The notes beneath the pieces were generated by a model. It was not told the origin of the DNA. It saw only the letters and a list, made by a program, of their open reading frames with translations, and did no database searches. 15,714 nucleotides of DNA from an uncultured Erysipelotrichales bacterium (lineage in GTDB: Bacteria; Bacillota_I; Bacilli_A; Erysipelotrichales; Coprobacillaceae). Location of the stretch: assembly GCA_910586805.1 (NCBI GenBank), contig CAJUJC010000044.1, forward strand, positions 1-15,714, written 5' to 3'. Position 1 is the first letter of the stretch, and every line of letters starts with the position of its first letter. Shown piece after piece: positions 7,106-15,133 of this stretch. Position numbers and translations under genes: made by a program.

Positions 7106-8251
7106 ATGAACGATGCAATAAAATATGTAGGTGTTAATGATAGAGCTTTAGATTTATTTGAAGGTCAGTATATTATTCCTAATGGAATCTCATATAATTC
7201 ATATATTATTTTAGATGATAAAGTTGTTATTATGGACACTGTTGACAAAAGAGCAAAAGATGAATGGTTAAAAAATGTAAAAGAGGTTTTAAAAGAACGT
7301 CAACCTGATTATTTGGTTGTTTCACATATGGAACCTGATCATTGCTCAAACATTAAAACAATATGTGAATTATATCCAGAGATGAAAATTATTGGTAATG
7401 TCAAAACTTTTACAATGATGAAGCAATTCTTTAGAGATTTTTCTTTTGAAGATAGACAAATTGTTGTTAAGGAAAATGATACTTTACAATTAGGTCATCA
7501 TACATTGAGATTTATTATGGCACCAATGGTACATTGGCCTGAAGTTATGGTTACACATGAAGAAAGTGAAAAAATCTTATTTTCTGCTGATGCATTTGGG
7601 AAATTTGGAGCATTAGATGCTGATGAAGATTGGGCTTGTGAAGCAAGAAGATATTATTTTAATATTGTTGGGAAATATGGATTACAGGTTCAAGCTTTAT
7701 TAAAAAAAGCTTCTACATTAGATATCAAAATGATATGTCCTTTACATGGCCCAATTTTAAAAGATAATTTATCATATTATATAGATAAATATAATATATG
7801 GAGTTCTTATCAATATGAAGATAGAGGTGTATTTATCGCATATGCTTCAATTCATGGAAATAGTGAATATGCTGCCCAAGAATTAGCTAAACTATTAAAA
7901 GATAAAGGTGTGAAGGTTGCTATTAGTGATTTATCAAGAGAAGATCAAGCTGAAGCTGTTGAAGATGCTTTTAGATATAGCCATCTTGTACTTGTTGCTT
8001 CTTCTTATGATGGTGGAGTTTTCACTCCAATGGAAGAGTTCTTAGCACATTTAAAAGCAAAAAATTATCAAAACAGAACAGTTGCTTTTATTGAAAATGG
8101 ATCATGGGCTCCAAGCGCTTTAAAAACAATGAAAGCATTTATTGAACCTTTAAAAAACATAACAATTATTGATAAATCAATAACAATTCGTTCAACTTTA
8201 TCTGATGAAAATAAAGAAGAATTAAAAGAATTAGCTGAAACATTACTATAA
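7106..8251 (+). CDS. fprA: FprA-type flavodiiron protein (A-type flavoprotein)
   Basis: This 381-residue cytoplasmic enzyme reduces O2 to water and, in some members, NO to N2O, protecting anaerobes. The N-terminal metallo-beta-lactamase domain (about 1-235) carries the full diiron ligand set: His74, Glu76, Asp78 and His79 in HMEPDH, His143 in MVHWPE, Asp162 in SADAFG and His214 in CPLHGP. The C-terminal flavodoxin domain (about 240-381) has the FMN phosphate loop around YASIHGNSEY. The length is normal for a class A member without extra domains, so it needs an outside electron donor. The rubredoxin gene 13 bases downstream is the obvious one. AGGAGG stands in good position before the start. 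O2 versus NO preference cannot be told from sequence. Confidence 0.95.
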   Translation: MNDAIKYVGVNDRALDLFEGQYIIPNGISYNSYIILDDKVVIMDTVDKRAKDEWLKNVKEVLKERQPDYLVVSHMEPDHCSNIKTICELYPEMKIIGNVKTFTMMKQFFRDFSFEDRQIVVKENDTLQLGHHTLRFIMAPMVHWPEVMVTHEESEKILFSADAFGKFGALDADEDWACEARRYYFNIVGKYGLQVQALLKKASTLDIKMICPLHGPILKDNLSYYIDKYNIWSSYQYEDRGVFIAYASIHGNSEYAAQELAKLLKDKGVKVAISDLSREDQAEAVEDAFRYSHLVLVASSYDGGVFTPMEEFLAHLKAKNYQNRTVAFIENGSWAPSALKTMKAFIEPLKNITIIDKSITIRSTLSDENKEELKELAETLL

Positions 8252-8264
8252 AGGAGGTGAAAAA

Positions 8265-8420
8265 ATGAAATATATTTGTGATGTATGTGGTTATATCTAT
8301 GACGAAGAATTAGGTGATCCAGATAACGGAGTTGCTCCTGGAACAAAATGGGAAGATGTTCCTGAAGAATGGGTTTGCCCTTTATGTATGGTAGGAAAAG
8401 AGCAATTTTCTCAACAATAG
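8265..8420 (+). CDS. Rubredoxin, electron donor to the flavodiiron protein
   Basis: A 51-residue single-iron electron carrier. The Fe(SCys)4 site is complete: CDVCG (Cys5, Cys8) and CPLC (Cys38, Cys41). The core shows the family pattern GDPDNGVAPGTKWEDVP, with the aromatic residues Tyr10 and Trp36 present. AAGGAGGTG stands 5-6 bases before the ATG, and the gene begins 13 bases after the fprA stop, so the two are co-transcribed and probably work as a terminal O2-reductase chain fed by an NADH:rubredoxin oxidoreductase encoded elsewhere. One oddity is that the residue after the fourth cysteine is Met, where rubredoxins usually have Gly or Ala. This backbone position donates a hydrogen bond to a cysteine sulphur and lies next to a residue known to tune the redox potential. 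Confidence 0.96.
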   Translation: MKYICDVCGYIYDEELGDPDNGVAPGTKWEDVPEEWVCPLCMVGKEQFSQQ

Positions 8421-8446
8421 AAATTGTATCAAAAACCAAATGATAA

Positions 8447-8480
8447 AAGAGTGTACGATAAATAGTTACTGTACACTCTT
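8447..8480 (+). other. Hairpin after rubredoxin, possible minor terminator or 3'-end stabiliser
   Basis: AAGAGTGTAC and GTACACTCTT form a perfect 10-base stem around a 14-base loop, 26 bases after the rubredoxin stop codon. Only CTT then ATT follows, so there is no proper T run. The full terminator is the next hairpin at 8515-8562. Confidence 0.45.
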
Positions 8481-8514
8481 ATTGATTATCTCAAATTTTC
8501 TATTTATATAAAAT

Positions 8515-8562
8515 AAAAATGCTATTATGACTAAAGAAGATAGTCAATAATAACATTTTTTT
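8515..8562. terminator. Bidirectional terminator between the rubredoxin and AddB-like genes
   Basis: Arms 8515-8533 and 8541-8560 (AAAAATGCTATTATGACTA against TAGTCAATAATAACATTTTT) pair with one G-T type mismatch and one bulged base around a 7-base loop. Runs of T follow on both strands. The element reaches the stop codon of the minus-strand AddB-like gene and lies 95 bases after rubredoxin, so it insulates the two convergent operons. Confidence 0.7.
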
Positions 8563-11143
8563 AATTTCTTTTTTCAGCATTGATTCGATACATAGCTAAG
8601 CATATATCACGATTAGCACAATATGAACATACTTCTTTTTGAGCTTTTTTTGTTAATTTCATATGATTTAATTCATCTTCATTCAAAGATTTTCTTTCTC
8701 GTCTTTTCAAATTCAAACCTAAAAAGTCTTTTTGAATTTCTAACATGCTCTCTTTTTCTTTTTTATTTAAAATACGATCTTTTATTTTTTTAATCAAATC
8801 GATTTGATGATACAAATTTATTTGTGGAAAATGAGGTAAAAGTTTTTGTAATTCATCCATAATAACTTGATTTATAGGTGTTTCTTCCTTGAATTGACTT
8901 TGTACGCTTTCTTCTAAGAGCATCTCCAAATAACGAAGTTGTTGAAATACATCTTTATAAATTGTACGATTTTCAATTAACGATTCTAATAAAAAGCGAT
9001 ATGGACAAAGTTGATAGCGATATTCATCTCCTTCATCAAATGAAACTCTATTGTTTTGATCATGTAAAATCAATGCAGTAGGTTGTCTATAATGAGAAAC
9101 AATATCTTTGGTATATACTTTTGGTTTTAGCCCTAATAACTTTAATAAATAGTATGGTTCTTTGATTTCTTCTCTTTTACCATTTTTAATATAGCTCAGT
9201 TTTACCTTTCCACAATTGAATTGTAAACCATAAATAAGAGCATATCTTCTAAAATTTTTATATTCTTTTATAGAAGTAACATAAACTTCATATTTCCAGT
9301 CATATACCTCTTTCATTGCTTCATAAAAGAAATGTATATCTAAAGGCCAAGGAAATTCCTTACGTTTTGATGCATTAATATCTTCATCGCTTAAACAAGC
9401 AAAATGATATGTTTTTCTTTGATTTTTGCGACTTCGAAGTATGTCGCCATCTATCTGTTCAAAATCACGAACTATCCATTTTGCAGAATGTTCCTTTGAA
9501 ACCTCTTGATTTAAGTAAAGTGAGATAGTTGATTTTAAGCAATCAAAAGAAGCTGATCCATGAAATGTATCTACTGTCTTTAATTGTACTAAAATACGTG
9601 AAATAATATCTTTAAACTGTTCATCTAATTCTGTAGAATCTTGGAGAATATCTTCTAAATAATCTTTTATCTTTTTATAAAAGACATGAAAATTGCTTGC
9701 ATTTGTTTTAAAATCCTCAAAGAAATACATAGATAATTGTTCTAACTCTTGTAAAGCATGAATGATTATTTCTAATTCATCTTTTGAAACTTCATAATAT
9801 GGTAATCTTAATAAATCACTTGATGTATGAGCTTCGTCATATTTTTCCATCACTTCTAATAATCGGTTTATTATTTGAATAAGAGTTTTTTGGTCTTCAA
9901 TAACACTTGCTATTTTATTAAAAATCGTTACGAGTTGCCCTTCTTTTTCTTCATAAAGAATATTGGCACATAAACAATTACGTACATCATTGAGTTCTTT
10001 GATTTCAATACAATTGTTATCAGGATTCCACATATGCATCAAAGCAACGAAAAAATGTCCTAATGGATAGTTTAAAAACCTTCTTTCCCCAAATTGTTTT
10101 GGAAAATAAATACGTAAAATATCATTTACTGAACTATCAGCAGCATAAACTTGTTCTTCCATTTTAGTTAATGGATTTTCAGAATCTTTTATAACTCCTT
10201 TTTGAAACTCATCTGCAACATAATTAGCAAATTCTGTCATACTCGAAAACTCTAAAAACTCAATATCATTTCTTGAAGTCAAAATTCCTTTTTGACCATC
10301 ACAAAGTTTTCCTAAACAATCTGCTAGATTATTACTTACAAAACCGACTTCATCATTTTCTTTGCATTGATAACTATGCCTTGATGAAATCTGAATATTT
10401 TCTCTAAAACCATCATACACATTTAACCATGTACGATACACATTTTTATATTGCTCTTGATAATTAAACAACATAATAACTGTTTTATATAATGAAAGTT
10501 GTTCAATCATTTTTAAAATAAGTGGATTAAATTGATGTAATCCATGAATAACAATAGTATCAAAGTTTAATTGATCCACTTCTTCTATATTCATTGTGTT
10601 ATTTCTTGTTAATGTGGATTTTAAAGCTTGATTGATCTCATCTTCAGACAATTCTTTCTTTATCATAAAATGGGAATCTTGCAACAATCTTTGATAAATT
10701 TCAATGATATACTTTTGTTCTTCATTTAATGATTTAAAATCAATCTTATTGATATCAATATCAAATTCAAATAAAGTACGAATGCTTTGACAAACATATT
10801 GAGCATTGAACATAAATGCATTCAACATATTAATTCTTTCTTTTCTTTTTTGTTCAAATACATCTAAATGTGACTCTTTTAATAAGTCATCACGAATAAT
10901 CTCATCAATTTTGGTATATTGTTGGATTGTTGTAGTAGGAGTATCCCATCCTTTATATAACTCTTCCAACAAAGAGGAAAGAGTAGCTAATCGATATTTA
11001 GAATAACATTCTTGATTATCACGAATTAATCCATTAACTAAAGTTTGTGAAGAACAAATATGCGGACAATGAGAAATACGTGACCAAAAAGACTCCTCAT
11101 GTATTTCATAAGGATTTGAGTATGTATAAATCTCAATCGGCAT
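8561..11143 (-). CDS. AddB/RecC-like partner subunit, iron-sulphur cysteines kept, nuclease core missing
   Basis: The protein has 860 residues. The ATG at 11143 is preferred because AAGGAG lies 9 bases upstream; ATGs at 11152 and 11149 touch that site. No Walker A loop is seen, whereas AddB normally opens with one. A stretch FDTIVIHGLHQF near residue 195 aligns in style with the AddB segment that ends in DGF..F. Around residues 555-650 there is a RecC/AddB-like block, including DINASKRKEFPWPLD and a later KVKLSYIKNG. At the C-terminus, CPYRFLLE (Cys713) and CSYCANRDIC (Cys839, Cys842, Cys848) reproduce the AddB pattern C...C-x2-C-x5-C that binds a 4Fe-4S cluster. Only about 125 residues separate the first cysteine from the rest, and I find no D...DYK nuclease motif there. 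It probably serves as a structural, DNA-end-binding partner of the upstream helicase, with which it is translationally coupled. Confidence 0.75.
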   Translation of the reverse strand: MPIEIYTYSNPYEIHEESFWSRISHCPHICSSQTLVNGLIRDNQECYSKYRLATLSSLLEELYKGWDTPTTTIQQYTKIDEIIRDDLLKESHLDVFEQKRKERINMLNAFMFNAQYVCQSIRTLFEFDIDINKIDFKSLNEEQKYIIEIYQRLLQDSHFMIKKELSEDEINQALKSTLTRNNTMNIEEVDQLNFDTIVIHGLHQFNPLILKMIEQLSLYKTVIMLFNYQEQYKNVYRTWLNVYDGFRENIQISSRHSYQCKENDEVGFVSNNLADCLGKLCDGQKGILTSRNDIEFLEFSSMTEFANYVADEFQKGVIKDSENPLTKMEEQVYAADSSVNDILRIYFPKQFGERRFLNYPLGHFFVALMHMWNPDNNCIEIKELNDVRNCLCANILYEEKEGQLVTIFNKIASVIEDQKTLIQIINRLLEVMEKYDEAHTSSDLLRLPYYEVSKDELEIIIHALQELEQLSMYFFEDFKTNASNFHVFYKKIKDYLEDILQDSTELDEQFKDIISRILVQLKTVDTFHGSASFDCLKSTISLYLNQEVSKEHSAKWIVRDFEQIDGDILRSRKNQRKTYHFACLSDEDINASKRKEFPWPLDIHFFYEAMKEVYDWKYEVYVTSIKEYKNFRRYALIYGLQFNCGKVKLSYIKNGKREEIKEPYYLLKLLGLKPKVYTKDIVSHYRQPTALILHDQNNRVSFDEGDEYRYQLCPYRFLLESLIENRTIYKDVFQQLRYLEMLLEESVQSQFKEETPINQVIMDELQKLLPHFPQINLYHQIDLIKKIKDRILNKKEKESMLEIQKDFLGLNLKRRERKSLNEDELNHMKLTKKAQKEVCSYCANRDICLAMYRINAEKRN

Positions 11144-14100
11144 TTTCATCATCTCCTTTTCGCATTTGTGCTGCCCAACTCACTTCAGATTTTGAATCGA
11201 TATTATCAAACCAAACACAATTTCTAATTGCACGTGTTAAAGCAACATATAAAATTCTTGATTCTTCTTGAATTAAAGAATTTTTGTTTTTTTCTATATC
11301 ATAATGAGAGTTTTCAATCTTTTCTTTTTTATTTATTGGAATAGATATAGAAAGTTTAGAATCTACATACTGAACAAGCATTTTATCTTCTTTCTTTCGA
11401 ATATCTTCATTAACAAATGGTAAGACCACAGTTCCAAATTCAAGACCTTTCGATTTATGAATAGTTAAACAAGTGATTTCTACATTTTGATTATCTTCGT
11501 TTAATAACAATACTCTTGATTCACGTTCTTGTTGTGTCACAATATTGATACGAAGATTTTCTACAATAGAGTTTATTGTATGAACATCAGATCCTCCACA
11601 TAATAGAGTTTCCATTAAACATTCGTAATTCATAACATATTGCTTGGCATTATATATACTTCTCATATTTTGCCAAGGTTGACAATGTTCAAATAATTGT
11701 TGGAGAACATATAAAATAGGTTGATGAAATGCTTCTTTCACCCATTCATTCCATGATTTTCCAGTTTTCTTTTTTAAATAATTATTTAATAATTCAGTAA
11801 GGATAGATATTTTTTCGTCTAAAGTTTTATCTTTAATAGAGAAAGGATCCCAAGAGATATGAATATAATTAGACATGATGAAATTCACAAGATGAATTGG
11901 ATTACAGTTATTTTGAAGAGCCAAAACAAGTGCATATAAGTCATGTGTAGATTCTAACTTATACAAATCCCCACCACTTCTTACAGTTATATGAATCCCT
12001 CTTTTTCGTCCTTCTTCCACCATTTTATCTACTTGGTAATTTGTTCTAACGAGAATGGCTATGGTTCTTTCTTTTGAAGATAAAGTCTGTGTTTTCATTT
12101 GTTCTTTTATTTGAATTTCTTGTTCTTTTATACTTTGAAATAAAATATCTAAAAATGTTTGATATTCTTTTTTAGAACGACCATTTTTATATTGTACAGG
12201 AATCCTTGTAAAATATTTATTATCTACAGTTTGAAATGTTTGAACACCTTTTAAATAATCTTGTTCCTTATATGATAATAATTCATCTTGAGCCATTTGT
12301 TCAAAAATAGAATCATATAATTCTAATAAGCGAGCATCAGTACGATAATTTTGATTGAGACTATAATATTGCCAATCATACTTAAATCCTTTTAAACGTT
12401 CAAATGCTTCCTGTGTTGCACCTCTAAATGCATATATACTCTGTTTCAAATCTCCAACAACAAATATCTTACATTCATCACCTAGTACTTTTTGTAGTTT
12501 TTTAAATAATTCAATTTGCACATTATCTGTATCTTGAAATTCATCAATGAATAAATATTTAATTTGATAATCATGCAATTTCTTGTCACGAACTTTTTTA
12601 TTATCTTTTAATATTCGATTCAATAATAATATACACTCTTTTAAATCCATTTGATTCTTTTCATGCATACATTCAAAATATTTTATTTCAGCTGGTATTA
12701 ATACTTCTTGAATAAGAGTAGGAAAATATGGCATATAGTCAGAAAAGTCCCCTAAATCAGCATGTTCAATATCTTTAAAATCAATATTTTTATTAAACAA
12801 AGAATCTGCAATTTCTATAAGTCTTGATTTTAAAGAATAAATAAGCATAGGTATTTCTTGATAAAAATCTTTTGACTGTTTTTTTAAGAATTCACCTAAA
12901 TAGTTATCATATATTTTTTTTCTTAATATTTGATGAGATGAAATTGTAAATTGTGAACCCAAACCTGTATATAAAGATAATTTCTTCAAGATAGAAATAG
13001 TAAAACTATGAATTGTTGCAATGTTTGTTTGATCTAAATCACGAATAAATTCGTGGTATTTACTATTTCCTGTTAATACAACATAATTCATAAATAATTT
13101 TTTTAAACGATATTTCATATTATCAGCAGCATCGTTAGTAAAAGTAACCATTGCAAGTTCATCTGAGATTTGTTGCAATGGATCAATTGCTTTATTACAT
13201 AAAAAAGCAATACGTGAAATCATGGAATAAGTTTTTCCAGTTCCAGCCCCTGCTGTTACTGAAATATTACTATAAGCATCTCCATGTTCAATTAAATATT
13301 GTTGTAAGTTAAATGAACAGCACTCAGAAAATTTTTCTAACTCTTTGTAGAGCATATTATCTGTTAGTTCTCCATCTTCTATACAAGCATATGCAACTTG
13401 TAAAGTACCTGGATTTAATAAATATAATTCAAAATTAAAAAACTTACATTCTCTTTGATCTCGGTATTGATCTAAGCATGAATCTCTACCAAATTCTATG
13501 TCATTTTTTTGTATTCCTATTTCCTTTTCTTGGAATTTTTGAGATATAAGATCAAGTAAATCATCATAAACAAAGTAATCTTCTGTAAATATAATTTGCT
13601 TAACTCCTTTAAAGTATTGACCAACGATGATTTTTGATAATTCTTTTTTTCTTTCAGTTTCATCATAGTTCGCATTTTTTATCATATGTAGTTGAGAATA
13701 AGGCAAATATATGTTTTTCTCCCTTGTTAAATCAATAGGCTCTTTTATAATCTCTTTGCGAATATTTAAAATAAGCTCTTCATCAAAATCATCATAAACT
13801 CCTTTTATACTTTTACGATAAGAAATATCAATTTTTTCTAATAGGGTTGTAGAGTTTTCCAAATCTTCTTGAAATAAAATATTATGATCTTCCCCAATAA
13901 AAAATGGTAATCCAAGTTCATGAAACTGTTTTTTGCTTATCGCTGGGAAACAAATCATACTAAAAATACGAGGAATTTTGTTTATTTTAGGATTTTGTTT
14001 TATTTTTTTCTTTAATTCAAAACAATAACTACGTACTTGTTGCTGTGGATTTCCTTGTTCATCATTTCCAACTGTTAGTATATAATGATTGTTATCTTTT

Positions 14101-14309
14101 TTTACTTTTACTGTTTGAGGAATCCATCCTTTGACTTCAAGTAATAAAATACCTTTGTGTGGTAATAAAATACAGTAATCATATTCTTTATTGTTAACTT
14201 CATGATTATAGTATACATTGACATCATCTGGAAGATATTTTTCCAATGCATCCCACACTAATTTTTCACCATGATATTTTATAGGGAAATGATCTCTCAT
14301 CTTTGCCAT
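11133..14309 (-). CDS. NERD nuclease domain fused to a RecB/AddA-like SF1 helicase
   Basis: The protein has 1058 residues. GGAGG/AGGG stands about 7 bases before the ATG at 14309. Residues 13-120 form a NERD nuclease-related domain: Glu15, Asp44 in YDYCILL, Glu58 and Lys60 in LLEVKGW, and GNPQQQVR (86-93). This is a complete PD-(D/E)XK-type site. The helicase follows: Walker A TAGAGTGKT (Lys359), motif Ia VTFTNDAAD, IATIHSF, Walker B FIDEFQDTD (589-590), motif III GDLKQSIYAFRGA, NYRTD, motif V TIHKSKGLEF (949-958) and motif VI RILYVALTRA (1018-1027). DEFQDTD and KQSIYAFRGA are RecB/AddA-style rather than UvrD/PcrA-style. The chain ends about 30 residues after motif VI, so the C-terminal nuclease of AddA/RecB is absent. 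It is the first gene of a two-gene operon, overlapping the AddB-like gene by 11 bases. It is probably an ATP-driven end-resecting or DNA-degrading enzyme. Confidence 0.88.
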   Translation of the reverse strand: MAKMRDHFPIKYHGEKLVWDALEKYLPDDVNVYYNHEVNNKEYDYCILLPHKGILLLEVKGWIPQTVKVKKDNNHYILTVGNDEQGNPQQQVRSYCFELKKKIKQNPKINKIPRIFSMICFPAISKKQFHELGLPFFIGEDHNILFQEDLENSTTLLEKIDISYRKSIKGVYDDFDEELILNIRKEIIKEPIDLTREKNIYLPYSQLHMIKNANYDETERKKELSKIIVGQYFKGVKQIIFTEDYFVYDDLLDLISQKFQEKEIGIQKNDIEFGRDSCLDQYRDQRECKFFNFELYLLNPGTLQVAYACIEDGELTDNMLYKELEKFSECCSFNLQQYLIEHGDAYSNISVTAGAGTGKTYSMISRIAFLCNKAIDPLQQISDELAMVTFTNDAADNMKYRLKKLFMNYVVLTGNSKYHEFIRDLDQTNIATIHSFTISILKKLSLYTGLGSQFTISSHQILRKKIYDNYLGEFLKKQSKDFYQEIPMLIYSLKSRLIEIADSLFNKNIDFKDIEHADLGDFSDYMPYFPTLIQEVLIPAEIKYFECMHEKNQMDLKECILLLNRILKDNKKVRDKKLHDYQIKYLFIDEFQDTDNVQIELFKKLQKVLGDECKIFVVGDLKQSIYAFRGATQEAFERLKGFKYDWQYYSLNQNYRTDARLLELYDSIFEQMAQDELLSYKEQDYLKGVQTFQTVDNKYFTRIPVQYKNGRSKKEYQTFLDILFQSIKEQEIQIKEQMKTQTLSSKERTIAILVRTNYQVDKMVEEGRKRGIHITVRSGGDLYKLESTHDLYALVLALQNNCNPIHLVNFIMSNYIHISWDPFSIKDKTLDEKISILTELLNNYLKKKTGKSWNEWVKEAFHQPILYVLQQLFEHCQPWQNMRSIYNAKQYVMNYECLMETLLCGGSDVHTINSIVENLRINIVTQQERESRVLLLNEDNQNVEITCLTIHKSKGLEFGTVVLPFVNEDIRKKEDKMLVQYVDSKLSISIPINKKEKIENSHYDIEKNKNSLIQEESRILYVALTRAIRNCVWFDNIDSKSEVSWAAQMRKGDDENAD

Positions 14310-14352
14310 ATTTTATCCCTCCTCCATTTTATAATTAAAAAACATTATGTAT

Positions 14353-14381
14353 ATTATCTCATTTTTATTGTGTTTTCTCAA
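14353..14381 (-). promoter_or_regulatory. Promoter of the NERD-helicase operon
   Basis: On the minus strand, TTGAGA (14376-14381) is separated by exactly 17 bases from GATAAT (14353-14358), which is preceded by an extended -10 TG one base upstream. The predicted start lies about 37 bases before the ATG at 14309. No operator repeat or LexA-type box is evident. Confidence 0.65.
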
Positions 14382-14450
14382 TATAGATTATCAATTCATT
14401 TATTAAAAATTAGTATGAATCATCTCATTATAATTATCTATTACACACTG

Positions 14451-14699
14451 AAGAACAAAAAAACATTCAAATATAGAAACTACTATGATAATTACTTCTT
14501 AGCTTTGATGACACAACTTGACTTTGATTAAACTCCACTATCAACATCCTTGTATTTCATTACTAGCTGAAGCAGGTGTATCACCTACTATTCAAAAATG
14601 ATTGTAGGACATAAAGGTGTAATGACAATGAGCGAGTAAGTCAATACACACATTGATATGAAAATTTTAATTGAATCAACCAATAGCATGTATTATTAA
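14451..14699 (+). pseudogene. Decayed 3' end of a tyrosine recombinase (integrase)
   Basis: Reading through shifts and stops, this region gives the C-terminal part of a phage- or ICE-type integrase. NYYDNYFLALMTQLDFD is followed by a stop, then TP, then a damaged HDCRHT box read as HYQHPC, then ISLLAEAGVSPTIQK. After a one-base shift near 14598 comes MIVGHKGVMTMSE, then a TAA stop (14637-14639), then VNTHID and a terminal stop at 14697-14699. In intact relatives the VNTHID position reads VYTH.D, so the catalytic tyrosine codon has become AAT (Asn). The 5' two thirds are gone: upstream lies the promoter of the helicase operon. The remnant cannot be functional. It shows that a mobile element once occupied this place. 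The family call is firm from the order of motifs; the exact integrase subfamily is not known. Confidence 0.8.
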
Positions 14700-14720
14700 A
14701 AAAATATAAAAGGGAATTAA

Positions 14721-14945
14721 TCTACATCCAATTGTAAAACGACAGCACAATTTAAAATTTATCAATGGATTAATAAGAATTTTAAAATAGAATTACTTGT
14801 ATTAAAACTTATAAGTAGTATAGTTCAAATAAAAAATATAAATAATAAAACTGAAAAAATTCAATATAAAAGTAATAAAATTATTATCAAATATGAAGAG
14901 CATACAAAAAAAGTAATCAAATTGCTTATAGAACTAAATCATTGA
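14721..14945 (+). pseudogene. Unassigned open frame without a start codon, probable gene remnant
   Basis: A 74-codon open frame runs from a stop at 14718-14720 to the TGA at 14943-14945, with no ATG, GTG or TTG start preceded by a ribosome binding site. The translation is protein-like rather than random: it opens TTAQFKIYQWINKNF, then shows alternating hydrophobic residues as in beta strands, and ends with a Lys-rich helix. It lies 22 bases after the integrase remnant on the same strand, so it may be the leftover of a small accessory protein of the same element. I do not recognise the family. AT-rich sequence can give such frames by chance, though 74 codons free of TAA here is longer than expected. 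Confidence 0.35.
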
Positions 14946-15009
14946 TGTTTTTTTTATTGACTTATATATATGTGATTGCAAAATGTTATTTGAGATGATA
15001 TGGTTCCTA

Positions 15010-15058
15010 TCACCTTAGTGTAAGTCATTAAGTATGAGGGTGAAACATCCTTCTTTTT
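15010..15058 (+). other. Attenuator-like RNA structure of unknown role
   Basis: GAGGGTG (15036-15042) can pair with CATCCTT (15046-15052) over a three-base AAA loop, using two G-T pairs, and TTTTT follows (15054-15058), as in an intrinsic terminator. An upstream TCACC (15010-15014) can instead pair with GGTGA (15039-15043), which would break the terminator. The mutually exclusive pairings resemble a terminator/antiterminator leader. No open gene follows on the plus strand, so it may be a relic or a small RNA end. It fits no riboswitch class I can recall. Confidence 0.3.
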
Positions 15059-15133
15059 ATCTAATGTGTTATATATTTGATAATATGTGATAAAAATTTT
15101 ATTCTATACTGTTTGTAATTTATAAAAACACAA

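Noticed and set aside
8068..8439. Minus-strand frame opposite the fprA end and rubredoxin
   Set aside because: It is the antisense shadow of two firmly identified genes on the plus strand.
14271..14531. 86-codon plus-strand frame starting inside the helicase gene
   Set aside because: Only its last 25 or so codons are meaningful, as the integrase remnant; the first part is antisense to the helicase start and promoter.
14990..15060. Possible preQ1 or fluoride riboswitch
   Set aside because: GGTTCC and GATGATA recall pieces of these classes, but the rest of the conserved core and a regulated downstream gene are missing.
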